Source: Oligoflexales bacterium (lineage in GTDB: Bacteria > Bdellovibrionota_B > Oligoflexia > Oligoflexales > Bog-1112). From it: DNA of 39,180 bases. The notes under the pieces were generated by a model. That model worked only from the letters and a program-made list of their open reading frames with translations, had not been told where the DNA came from and made no database searches. The position numbers and the translations under genes are program-made. Numbering within the stretch: position 1 is the first letter of the stretch; the number at the start of each line of letters is the position of its first letter. The stretch is from contig JABSRF010000008.1 of assembly GCA_013215275.1 (NCBI GenBank), positions 1 to 39,180 on the forward strand, read 5' to 3'. This document shows, piece after piece, positions 29,895 through 39,180 of the stretch.

Positions 29895-30440
29895 TTGATT
29901 AAGGTCACTACCTCTCGATTTGGAGAGATCGAAATCAACGAGTCGGAAATTGTTGAGCTTCCCCAAGGCCTGATTGGGTTTCCAGAATTAAAAAAATACA
30001 TCTTACTCAACCATGATAAAGACTCACCTTTTAAATGGTTGCAGTCAGTGGATGATGGTTCCATTGCATTTGTGCTTATAAACCCTCTGCTATTCAAGCC
30101 TGACTATACGGTGGAGGTGACTGAAAACGAGGTGTGTGACCTTGATTTGAGTAACGAAGAGGATGCAGTCATTTCGGTCATCATCACCATGCCAACAAAC
30201 CCTCAAAATATGACGGCTAACTTAAAAGCGCCACTCATATTCAATTTAAAGAATCGTAAAGGAAAGCAGATTATTCTAAATAATTCAACCTATACGACTC
30301 GACATAATATTATGGAAGAGATGCGCAAACACAACGAAAATCTCGAGAATCAGCAGAAGGTCCAAAACACCATCGATAAAGTAAAAGAATCTCGGGATGC
30401 TGGCAAAGCAGACATCCAACAAGCCTCCCAACTAAAATAA
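29895..30440 (+). CDS. fliW: flagellar assembly factor FliW
   Basis: TTG start; FGEIEINESEIVELPQGLIGFPELKKYILL...PFKWLQSVDDGSIAFVLINPLLFKPDY; adjacent to csrA. Confidence 0.92.
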   Translation: MIKVTTSRFGEIEINESEIVELPQGLIGFPELKKYILLNHDKDSPFKWLQSVDDGSIAFVLINPLLFKPDYTVEVTENEVCDLDLSNEEDAVISVIITMPTNPQNMTANLKAPLIFNLKNRKGKQIILNNSTYTTRHNIMEEMRKHNENLENQQKVQNTIDKVKESRDAGKADIQQASQLK

Positions 30441-30454
30441 CTTCCTTGGTGTCG

Positions 30455-32440
30455 TTAATTCTGAGTGGCCCTCATTTTCTTGACTAGCGGTACTTTATTC
30501 TTTCCACTAATGGTTAGGGTGAGGACCTTATTTAGGTCTGAATTTGCCTGGGGTAGGTAAATCATTCCATCCTGATCACTTTTTTGGGTAAAAATTAGGT
30601 TTTTTCCATCAGTGATGCTCAGGCGAAGGCCTTGCTCTCCCAAGTCGAAGGAGTTGCCCCATTTTAAACTTTCATCCAACTGAGAAACTTCAATTTGCGA
30701 AGGGACATCTGACCTAAACTCCAAGCTTGGATCACCGAAAATATGCCAAGTTTGAAAGGTTTGCTTTGCACTGTAGCTACCATCTTGTAGCACTGCTATG
30801 GAACCATTCATCATAAGGGTACCGACTGTATATACTTGGCCTGATGCAATAAGCCTGCTTATCTCTAGTTGTCCGATTGTAGGTGGCACCCATGATTGAT
30901 TTGTAGAAGAGGCAAAGATCGCAACGGCTCCCTGAGGTTTGCCTGCTTCCCCAACCTTTAACCACTTTTCTGCAAAGCTATCTTCAGACGGGTAGCTAAA
31001 GCGGCCATTTACACAAGCGACACTGATGATCACAGGTAGTCTTGATCCATTAGAGAGCCTTTCAATATGTCTGTTTTTGAATGAACCCGTCACCCATGCG
31101 GTTTCATAACCATGCCCAATATAGTTTATCAATGACTGCCCAGCATTGATCGCTTCCATAATTTCGGTAGCATTGACTGCTGGGTCATATAAGCTTTCAA
31201 CTTGGTCATATTTCTCACTCGCCAAAAGCACCTCTTTCAAGTAATCAGCCCTTTCACCATCGCTAGGGCTCCCCTCATCACTAGCTATGCCTAAGGCATT
31301 TCTGAACCACTCTCCATGAGAAGGACTCTTTTCATAGTCGATACTTTTTGAGAGGATATTCTTTAAATCGTCAGCATTTTTTACTGATATGCGTCCAACA
31401 ATAAGATCTGGATAGCTGTCATCACCCTCAACTAGTCCATACATAGGGTCTGCTTCATTGTTACGGGCATTTCCTGCTGTGCCCTTGTAGAAAGGCACAT
31501 GCTCCGCATCACCTACTAGAATCACATAACTTAGTAGCCCATCGAGGTCATACTCTGCCTGAATATAGCTCTTTAAGTCTATTGAACTAGAGCCTGCTTC
31601 TGACATTTTAATTAATTTTACCTCATAACCTAGCTGCCTTTTCCATAGTGCAAATTCCTCTAGATCTGAATTCAAAAATTGATCTCCTGCAACGATTAAG
31701 ATCTTTCCAGATGGGCTGCTTACGGGGTTAGCTTGCTGAAATTTATTCTCTTTTTGCACAGTCCAATTATAAAATCTGGTTTTATATAAAGATTCAAAAC
31801 TTGGGTTAGGTAGGCTGTTTGATTTTATAATTTCGGATTTTTGGAAAGTGATTTTTAAAAGCATACTTGAATTAATCTTAAATTTTTTTGTTACAGGCAG
31901 GTATTGGAGGGGGTAGATTGTGAGGTTAACCCCTTGAACTCTACCTAACATATATGGTTCCGATAATTTTGCATTCCGCAATGGGTATGTTGAAATTTTT
32001 TTAAATGAGTTTAGACTCGGATCGTAGAGGCTAGAAAAAGTGTATGGAACTGATGTCGGGTTTACACTTCTTTCAAGGTCTCCTTTACTTGGTGCTGGTA
32101 TGCCAAGGTCTAGAATTTTGCTCTCTGCCGAAAGGACCTTGATCTTGATGTTGTGTGCGTTTGGCAATGCAAGTGACAGGGTAACCTTAGGTAACTCTGG
32201 ATAAGACGGCTCCCTTAGATAGCTCGCCCCTTGGATTTCTAGCTTAGAAAATGATTCATGACCAATTAATTTACGTTCTCTATCAATGTTTCCTAGCTCA
32301 AATCGAATGATTATTTCATCCTTATCTTGAGACACAACTTCTGTTTCATAGCTAGTCATCACTTTGTTTATTTGAATATTTTCGCCGTAACTAAAAAACG
32401 GATAAAACATCACTATGAAAGTCAGTGCATTTTTTTTCAT
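30455..32440 (-). CDS. C25-family (gingipain-like) cysteine peptidase, secreted
   Basis: signal peptide; YVILVGDAEHVPFYKG...DPMYGLVEGDDSYPDLIVGRISVKNADDL; INYIGHG (His, 31109-31117) and SVACVNG (Cys, 31004-31018); C-terminal Ig-like region. Confidence 0.88.
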   Translation of the reverse strand: MKKNALTFIVMFYPFFSYGENIQINKVMTSYETEVVSQDKDEIIIRFELGNIDRERKLIGHESFSKLEIQGASYLREPSYPELPKVTLSLALPNAHNIKIKVLSAESKILDLGIPAPSKGDLERSVNPTSVPYTFSSLYDPSLNSFKKISTYPLRNAKLSEPYMLGRVQGVNLTIYPLQYLPVTKKFKINSSMLLKITFQKSEIIKSNSLPNPSFESLYKTRFYNWTVQKENKFQQANPVSSPSGKILIVAGDQFLNSDLEEFALWKRQLGYEVKLIKMSEAGSSSIDLKSYIQAEYDLDGLLSYVILVGDAEHVPFYKGTAGNARNNEADPMYGLVEGDDSYPDLIVGRISVKNADDLKNILSKSIDYEKSPSHGEWFRNALGIASDEGSPSDGERADYLKEVLLASEKYDQVESLYDPAVNATEIMEAINAGQSLINYIGHGYETAWVTGSFKNRHIERLSNGSRLPVIISVACVNGRFSYPSEDSFAEKWLKVGEAGKPQGAVAIFASSTNQSWVPPTIGQLEISRLIASGQVYTVGTLMMNGSIAVLQDGSYSAKQTFQTWHIFGDPSLEFRSDVPSQIEVSQLDESLKWGNSFDLGEQGLRLSITDGKNLIFTQKSDQDGMIYLPQANSDLNKVLTLTISGKNKVPLVKKMRATQN

Positions 32441-32687
32441 ACCATGATCCTCTTGATTGATTAAAGACCTAAAGTATTTCGGGTTTGGAATAAAACATTT
32501 TAGTTAAAAGATATATTTTTAGTTTATTTTAATGATAAATAACGCAGAAAATTGATGGATAATAAATACTTGGATAAATGCAATTTTTGAGTGTTTTTAT
32601 GGCGAAGAAGTAGATATTCATGACTTTTGGATTTCTACCGATGAATTGGAAGCAAGGGAGCATAAACGGTAAAAATCTTTAAGGGCA

Positions 32688-35390
32688 ATGCAAGGGATGC
32701 AGTTTAAGAAAAACCTAATCTTCCGCACAATCTTTATTTTGTCGGTGTTGTTACCCGCAATTCTTTGTCAAACCATTGTTCCTATTTTTTCATTTGAAAA
32801 ATGGGAAGGCTTGTCAGAGAAATTCTACCTATACTCACTGGGGTTCCAGAAGCCACCAAGGGTACCCGGTGATGCACTTTCTAGCAAAGATGATGAGAAA
32901 AAGTCCAAAGTCGCAGTTATCAAAGTTGGTAAAAAAAGTCACGAACGATTTGGCAAGGAAATACCTAGAACTGAGTTTCAAGCCTTATTAACTAAGTTGG
33001 AAGAAAATGGAAACCCCCACGTTTTATCACTTATTGACTTCGAACCATTAGCTAAGCCATTACCAAAGAATGTCAGGGTTAAACGTAGAGAGCTTAGGCT
33101 CTATAAAAAGCAACTCGAGGAAGACAAAAGATGGGCGTTAACCGTTAAATCATATCGTAATTTTGTTAGTTCAGGTTTGTCCATTCACCCTGACAAAACA
33201 AAGCCGGTCTTGAGTGAGTTTGAAGAACAAAAGCTTATTCCCGGAATGATGATTGCTAAGCCAGGGGTAGAAACGCAGCAACCAAACCTTATTGATCTTA
33301 GTGTTTTAGAAAATTCTCAATATTTACAGGCTTCTAAGGCCTTTGGGCCGAGGCCTTATTTTGCAGTCAAGGGGTCGGAGTACTGTTACTACCCTTACCA
33401 TAGTATTGCCAATGAATCACATGTGATCCCAAGCTCTCTTATCTGGGCAACTGCATTTTACGGTACCAGAAGTTTTGCAACCTGGAAGGGAGCGAGGTGG
33501 CCTCGTCCAGGTGAGAGTCGCAAGGCCTTCAAAGGCCTTCTCAAGCTTGCACCTCAACATTGCTTTGCAACACCAAGCATTGATACTCCCGAATTTTTAA
33601 AACAGAGGGAGATTGTAAGTTATGAATTAGCTGACATTTTAAGCTGGGAGAATAACCCTGAGTTTGCAAGCATTCCACTTAAGCGAATCATCGCAGGAAA
33701 AATAATCATCCTTACGAGGGACCATTTTGGAGCACCTAGGCCTTCTGATAGTCCCTACATTGACATGAATTATCAGGAGCTTGCTAGGTCGATGGATGAA
33801 TTCCTTAATAACCTAACGATTCGAAGGGTCCCTCTGTCTGCTTACAGCACCTTTTCTTGGATGTCGCTAGTCATTGCATTGTTCCTCATCCCGCTGTTTT
33901 TTGTGGCAAGCCTGAGCCATATTTTTCTATTTAACATACTAATATTTATAGGTATAAGCATCTTCTCTATCTTGCAATTGACTCACAATCGTGAGTTTAT
34001 GATTCCGATTCAACCACTCATATTTTCTATGGTTTCGACCATTACTTGCTTCATCTACATGGTTTGTATGAATACATACATAAATAGGCGTCTTGACAGG
34101 TTTGGTGCGAGGTTGAGGGCCAAGCTTAGCCAGGCTCTCGACCTTGAGGACCTTAAAATGGGCGCGCAAACGGTGTGCGCTTCAGAATATAAAGTCTTCA
34201 AGATTTTCTTTCTAGGCTTTGATGCCGACTTGTACGAGGCAGCATCAAATACCAAATTTGCAAAGGAATACCTCAGGAAGTTGCTTGCTGAGCAACCGGA
34301 TATTGATAAGGCGTTGTTTGCTCCTCCAAGTCAGTTTTCAGGACATCAGGCTTTCTCCACGGTTATGACCACCATGAAAAAATTGCCGAAAAAAGACATT
34401 AAGAGCTTTGGTGAGCATACTATGAACTCCAAACTTGCTGTTGCGGTTGAGGGAGTGCGGCTTGGGACTGTGGATCTGCACCTCGTTTATGAGGCCTTTG
34501 AGGAGGCTTTTATTCCAAGAATGATCAATATCTTGCAGCATGAATTGTCCATTAATTGGAATAGAGTGGAAAACCTATCTAAGCGCAAATTGAAGGATTA
34601 TTTTACGATTAACGAGTCTGCTCAGAAGGAAACTGCAGGAAAGTTTTTAGCAAATGTCGTGCTCAACAAGTTTGACCCGACCAAAAGCATGATTGAAAAT
34701 CTAAATGAATCATTGATGCCCCGGACCTGTAGGGTTGCTATGCTACAGGCTGATATTAGAGGGTTCGAACGGATCTCAGAAGAGCACGGATCTTCAAAAA
34801 TGATGGAAACCCTTAGGCTATATTATAAAAATGTAGTGGATGCTGCTCAACAAATCGCACAGGTTAAATTAATTGGAGACTGTATCTTTCTTTTCATCGA
34901 GGAAAATGCCTCACCCAGGTCTGAGGTTTCACATACTGATTTAGCGATACATTTCGCAGGTTTACTCGTTCGAGAATCTGAGCGATTGAATGAAACTAAT
35001 CCGAATGCACCTCATCTTGAATTTAGTATTGCGATTCATACTGGCAATGTTGTGGTTGGAAACCTTTCTTCCGATCAAAGCATAGACTATACGGTCGTAG
35101 GGGAAAATGTAAACCTGGTAGCGAAATTGCAGGAAATAAGTAAGATTGCAAGGGTTCACGAACAGATTGGTATGAATGCTATCTTATTGACTGCTGAAGC
35201 GAAGGCTGACCTCCGCTTATTTTCTATGGCTAAATTGCCTGTCCTTAATTTGGAAGAAGTGAATGTTAAAGTGAGGTCTTTCCCAGATATTAAGTCTGTT
35301 CATTTCGCAACTAAAGAAGTCGCTGTTAAAGTTGCAAATCAAGCGACTGTTAAACGTATGATCAATCCAGACCTTCCGCTATCCGCTTAA
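32688..35390 (+). CDS. CHASE2-like sensor with TM helices and class III adenylate/guanylate cyclase domain
   Basis: VAVIKVGKKSHERFGKEIPRTEFQALLTKL (CHASE2-like); TM cluster near aa 385-460; ADIRGFERIS, KLIGDC, IHTGNVVVGNLSSDQSIDYTVVGENVNLVAKL. Confidence 0.88.
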   Translation: MQGMQFKKNLIFRTIFILSVLLPAILCQTIVPIFSFEKWEGLSEKFYLYSLGFQKPPRVPGDALSSKDDEKKSKVAVIKVGKKSHERFGKEIPRTEFQALLTKLEENGNPHVLSLIDFEPLAKPLPKNVRVKRRELRLYKKQLEEDKRWALTVKSYRNFVSSGLSIHPDKTKPVLSEFEEQKLIPGMMIAKPGVETQQPNLIDLSVLENSQYLQASKAFGPRPYFAVKGSEYCYYPYHSIANESHVIPSSLIWATAFYGTRSFATWKGARWPRPGESRKAFKGLLKLAPQHCFATPSIDTPEFLKQREIVSYELADILSWENNPEFASIPLKRIIAGKIIILTRDHFGAPRPSDSPYIDMNYQELARSMDEFLNNLTIRRVPLSAYSTFSWMSLVIALFLIPLFFVASLSHIFLFNILIFIGISIFSILQLTHNREFMIPIQPLIFSMVSTITCFIYMVCMNTYINRRLDRFGARLRAKLSQALDLEDLKMGAQTVCASEYKVFKIFFLGFDADLYEAASNTKFAKEYLRKLLAEQPDIDKALFAPPSQFSGHQAFSTVMTTMKKLPKKDIKSFGEHTMNSKLAVAVEGVRLGTVDLHLVYEAFEEAFIPRMINILQHELSINWNRVENLSKRKLKDYFTINESAQKETAGKFLANVVLNKFDPTKSMIENLNESLMPRTCRVAMLQADIRGFERISEEHGSSKMMETLRLYYKNVVDAAQQIAQVKLIGDCIFLFIEENASPRSEVSHTDLAIHFAGLLVRESERLNETNPNAPHLEFSIAIHTGNVVVGNLSSDQSIDYTVVGENVNLVAKLQEISKIARVHEQIGMNAILLTAEAKADLRLFSMAKLPVLNLEEVNVKVRSFPDIKSVHFATKEVAVKVANQATVKRMINPDLPLSA

Positions 35391-37924
35391 TTTTTCCCAA
35401 GTGGATCTTTAATGACAAATACAGTCTCAATGATCTGAGCGGTGTTTTTCCAGATGCCTTCCATATCGTTGCGAGCTTCTGGCCGGAACCCTTCATGAGC
35501 TGCTCGGTTTCTAAAATCTTGGAATACGTGCATGATCTTACAAAATTCAAACAGCTCCTGATCGTTTTCAAAGGGAAGGTTAATGACATTAGCCAGTCCG
35601 AATTGGCATTTTTTGCGACCAAAACATAGAAAAAACAGAGCAAATGCCTTGATACCATCCAATGTAAAGCGCCTTCCTGGGCGGTACTGACAGATCGCTC
35701 TTAGCATCTTCCTGAGTTTAAATTTACTGAAATAAGGGATCTCCCTGATGGTGGGCAAAGAACCAATATAGTTTTCAAATTCTTCCATAGCTTTTGGGAT
35801 AGGGCGTGAGTAACCAATAACATCAAGTTTTCTTTGTAAAACGCCCTGATTTATAATCTTGAAGCAAAACTCCTCGAAGGCTTCTCTAAAGACTAATTCC
35901 AAAGCCTTGTACTGCATGTCGATCACAGGACTGAGGTCAATAGCATGAGCGGTTTTCCCACTTTCTACTTGGTCATAAAAAAACTGGGCGGTCCGAAGGG
36001 CTCTGCGAACCTCGGTGGATAGCTCTGCATAATGGGGAATCTTGCCAGATAAGGTTTGATCAAGGTCAACCCCTGTGTTTGCCTGATCAGGCTGGTTGAC
36101 TGGTGCTTGCTGGGCACTACTGTTAGTGGTAATAAAAAAAGAGAGGGCTTCACAAACCTCTCGAATGCCTTCGATATTTCCATCTTTTTCGAGCTCTTTT
36201 TCCTTAAACCTTAAATCATCCAAAGCACTCCTCAGCTCAGCCTGAAGGCTTTGTAGGTCCTTTGTCTTTAAAATTTCACAGATTTCTAACTGCAAGGAAG
36301 TATGGACGTTAGGTCGGGTGATGCATGAGACTAGCTCTTGAAGGGCTCTAGGGGTACCAATGCCCCCCAAGGCATTCACAACTTCAACAAGCTCATTTTG
36401 ATTCGATGTTCTGATGTAATCTAGGAGTTTTAATGCAGCAACATCTTTCCCTTTAAACCTGGCTAATGTGTGGATATAGCAAATATGGTATAAGCGCGGT
36501 TCCTTTCGCGCCAACGTAGACAGTGTGTTTAAATCATCTACGGTTGGCTCAAGCCAGTTGTAGGCTAGCAAAGACCAGAATTGCTCTTTATTTTTTTTGG
36601 TCAGAGCTATTTTTTCATTGCGGTAAGAGATACTAAAGAACTCTTGTCTGAGCTTTACATCCTCACTTTTTTCTTGAGGCTTTAATTGAAACTCTGATTT
36701 GTAATCTACGTACTTACTATTAAAGGGGTAGTTGTTTGAGATAAAGTTTTTTTCTTCGCTTAGTAGCTTCGATATTCTGATCCAAGTTGCACTTGATTTG
36801 TCGGCCTCTTCCGCATGAAGAGCAAGCCTAAAGCGCATGGGTAAGATGCTCAAAAAATCGTGGGGAGATGAAACCAAAGTCAAATGTTTTTTGGCTCCCT
36901 CTATGAGGTCCTCACTAAGGGGGAAGGGAAGCAAACTTTTCAGTGAGTTTAAAGCATGAGCAAAGTGGATGGAGTCATCTAAGGTAAACACTGCTTTAAG
37001 CAGTTCGCTTTGATTGATCCCTGTATAAAGTTGCCAATGGTTTTCATCAGCTATTTTGTGCTTCATTTTATGATCTATGGTGGCAGCAAGAGCTTTTTTT
37101 ACAATATCAACCTTAAGGTGCTCACGTCTCCATACCGGAGGCCAATGAACATTGAATTTTAACCAAAAATCGCTACTTTCTGGCTTGCTAAGTGTTTTAT
37201 CTATCTTTTGAACCTCCCTTTTGCCTATGGTGGGGTAGTGAAGGAGGGCTTTAATCTGATCTTTCCATGCATCCGGTACCCATGGCTCAAGAAGGAGCTT
37301 TTCTAGATCGTCTAAATGGTATTTTGCAAGCCAAGCTAATGAAGGAATCATAGCCTTATGATTTGGCCAGAGTTCGCCTTTTAGCTCCTTGATACAGGCG
37401 AGAGCGATCGAGTCGACACGTTCGTAAAATTGGTCCCACTGCATGCATCTATTGATCAATAAGGCATGAAAAGCTGGTGATAGCTCTTCAAGCCCTTCAG
37501 TCTTTGTCATTTGATCAAGTAGCTCTTTACCAGGCATGTAAGGAATTAAATCTAAGATTGTATATTTGATACGTTGGGATAGGTGAGCTAGCTTCAAACT
37601 TCCTAAGATTCTGTACCACAATAGGTGGTCGGTGGATGTAACCCATTTTCTTAGTGCAAATGCGGATAGGTTTTGATCCCAATAGCGTGAACCGACCGTT
37701 AAAAAATCTTCGAAAGCCAATAAGTCTTGGGTATTGGTTAAATCCAATATCGCAATTTTTTCGTCTGTATCAAGATTCATACACAGTAGATCTTCAGCTA
37801 ATTCTATAGGGAAGAATTTGCCTTCGGTTTTAACCTGATGCAGAACGGTTTGCCGATCCTCTTTATTTGTAGCACTTAGGTATGAATCAATGGGCTTTTG
37901 CAATCTATTTATATCCAAAAACAA
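35387..37924 (-). CDS. large HEAT-like helical-repeat protein with C-terminal HEPN-like domain
   Basis: alpha-helical repeat body with HEAT-like unit LVEVVNALGGIGTPRALQELVSCI; C-terminal DLSPVIDMQYKALELVFREAFEEF ... FQDFRNRAAHEGF (Rx4H) resembles HEPN; TTG start. Confidence 0.6.
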   Translation of the reverse strand: MFLDINRLQKPIDSYLSATNKEDRQTVLHQVKTEGKFFPIELAEDLLCMNLDTDEKIAILDLTNTQDLLAFEDFLTVGSRYWDQNLSAFALRKWVTSTDHLLWYRILGSLKLAHLSQRIKYTILDLIPYMPGKELLDQMTKTEGLEELSPAFHALLINRCMQWDQFYERVDSIALACIKELKGELWPNHKAMIPSLAWLAKYHLDDLEKLLLEPWVPDAWKDQIKALLHYPTIGKREVQKIDKTLSKPESSDFWLKFNVHWPPVWRREHLKVDIVKKALAATIDHKMKHKIADENHWQLYTGINQSELLKAVFTLDDSIHFAHALNSLKSLLPFPLSEDLIEGAKKHLTLVSSPHDFLSILPMRFRLALHAEEADKSSATWIRISKLLSEEKNFISNNYPFNSKYVDYKSEFQLKPQEKSEDVKLRQEFFSISYRNEKIALTKKNKEQFWSLLAYNWLEPTVDDLNTLSTLARKEPRLYHICYIHTLARFKGKDVAALKLLDYIRTSNQNELVEVVNALGGIGTPRALQELVSCITRPNVHTSLQLEICEILKTKDLQSLQAELRSALDDLRFKEKELEKDGNIEGIREVCEALSFFITTNSSAQQAPVNQPDQANTGVDLDQTLSGKIPHYAELSTEVRRALRTAQFFYDQVESGKTAHAIDLSPVIDMQYKALELVFREAFEEFCFKIINQGVLQRKLDVIGYSRPIPKAMEEFENYIGSLPTIREIPYFSKFKLRKMLRAICQYRPGRRFTLDGIKAFALFFLCFGRKKCQFGLANVINLPFENDQELFEFCKIMHVFQDFRNRAAHEGFRPEARNDMEGIWKNTAQIIETVFVIKDPLGKN

Positions 37925-38052
37925 TTTAGATTTTGCAGATTATATTTGGTAATATCATATTAGCATGAATCTTAACTCCGATTCTTAGGTCAAAAATGCC
38001 TGCCTCTGTTAATAGAGTTTATTTGAATCTCTAATGATGATAGTAGGACACT

Positions 38053-39081
38053 GTGATAAGAATGATAAAAACTGGTGCTAACCGAAAATTTGGACCTTTA
38101 TTGAACGCAAACAAAGCCTCTCTAATTCACCTCCTTTTATGTACATTTGTGACTTTGCATACTCTATTTGGAATGGGAGAAGATCTACTTTCTCAAACAA
38201 GGAAAAATATTCCACCTCCCTCTAAGGAACACTCCTTTGAAGGGATGGTGAGAAATATTAGAAGCTTCACCATCGAGGAAAACGACCTTAGGTACATAGG
38301 AAGTGAGGGAAAATTCTTAGTTCGAAATGACCTAAGTAAGAAAAAAGATTCAATGAAGCCTTTTTCTTCTAGTAAAAAGGAACCAATCGAGGCCATCAAG
38401 ATTTCAAAGATGAACCTTCTAAATAATTATAAAAAAGGTCACTACCTTATCTTTAACGGGACCGATAATGAAGTGTTCTTTTACTCACCACAAAATGGTC
38501 TTATCAGTCGGCATTCAATCCCCTACGACCTCATTAGGCCTCCTTCCGACCGTGGAGGGGAGGCTCCAGAGTGGGAGATATCTGATCTAAGGCATAAATT
38601 CAAACGTAATTTTACCCAGCAGGGGTATGATAAGTTCACTGGGATGACACCAGTGCCGAAGAAATGGATGAAGGCTTCTAAAGATCTCTATTTTGTATCG
38701 AGCCGTATCAAGGATTTTCCCATTTTGATCTTAGCTTGTAATCCCGTAAATCCCAGCCAATGCTCTTTTTTCCGGGCTTGCATGGTTGAAGGGGTTAATT
38801 TAAATGGTGCTTTAATTGCTGGTATTACTACCCTCGTGAATTCAAGGTTGATCTTACTTGGTCGCAAGGATACCCATGGTATTGACATCTTTCGCTACCA
38901 TTCATGCCTGCATATCACCAAAAGATCGTCCCTGGGCTTACCTAAGCAGCTAAAGGACTTGTCTAATATTGTTGTTGATAAAAAGATGCGTTTATGGGTC
39001 TCTACATTGAGGCCCGACGACTACTTTAATGCGAGTATCTTTTCTTGGGAAAAAGAGTCTTGGCTTCCTTTAACGAAGTAA
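38053..39081 (+). CDS. hypothetical protein with N-terminal hydrophobic segment
   Basis: 342-aa ORF, GTG start (or ATG at 38062), hydrophobic stretch IHLLLCTFVTLHTLFGM; no recognised family. Confidence 0.6.
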   Translation: MIRMIKTGANRKFGPLLNANKASLIHLLLCTFVTLHTLFGMGEDLLSQTRKNIPPPSKEHSFEGMVRNIRSFTIEENDLRYIGSEGKFLVRNDLSKKKDSMKPFSSSKKEPIEAIKISKMNLLNNYKKGHYLIFNGTDNEVFFYSPQNGLISRHSIPYDLIRPPSDRGGEAPEWEISDLRHKFKRNFTQQGYDKFTGMTPVPKKWMKASKDLYFVSSRIKDFPILILACNPVNPSQCSFFRACMVEGVNLNGALIAGITTLVNSRLILLGRKDTHGIDIFRYHSCLHITKRSSLGLPKQLKDLSNIVVDKKMRLWVSTLRPDDYFNASIFSWEKESWLPLTK

Positions 39082-39180
39082 CTGAAATGCGATATCAGTT
39101 ATCGGCGGATTGCTAGATTAAGTGCAGAAGAAAAATTTTCATCGCTTCGCAGGGCGACTTTAGATAACCTGTGATACGAA

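Noticed and set aside
29798-30097. 99-aa minus ORF
   Set aside because: Antisense of fliW, no own signature.
1-39180. CRISPR arrays, tRNA/rRNA, transposases, integrases, phage genes
   Set aside because: No direct repeat arrays, no tRNA-like cloverleafs noticed, and no ORF with mobile-element signatures.

Overview
This 39.2 kb window is a compact bacterial chromosome segment with no sign of phage, IS elements, CRISPR, tRNA or rRNA. About 36 CDS can be supported. The core consists of housekeeping blocks: rho-rpmE-prfA-prmC, uppS-cdsA-rseP-tsaB-pssA-asd, truA, murG, rimO and csrA/fliW. Between them lie many secreted or lipoprotein hypotheticals, a TPR lipoprotein followed by a LolB-like lipoprotein, oppD/oppF ATPases, an orphan MlaE-type permease and a C25 (gingipain-like) peptidase. 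There is also a CHASE2 class III nucleotide cyclase, and convergent to it a large HEAT-like protein whose C-terminus carries an apparent HEPN RNase motif (RNRAAH). The gene content suggests a Bdellovibrionota/Oligoflexia-like or other deep proteobacterial lineage; this is inference only. The items most worth follow-up are: (i) the HEAT-HEPN protein at 35387-37924; (ii) a standalone secretin-N0-like protein whose RBS lies inside a hairpin; (iii) a standalone MshEN-like (GspE/PilB N-domain) protein in a lipoprotein/opp operon; (iv) a cyclase with Arg-to-Lys at the presumed transition-state position; (v) a leader with two mutually exclusive hairpins upstream of an SH3 lipoprotein; (vi) a cluster of three consecutive hairpins at 229-312; (vii) seven convergent gene pairs, all within 14 nt, three of which share a 4-nt palindromic stop. 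All domain calls come from reading the translations; no searches were run.
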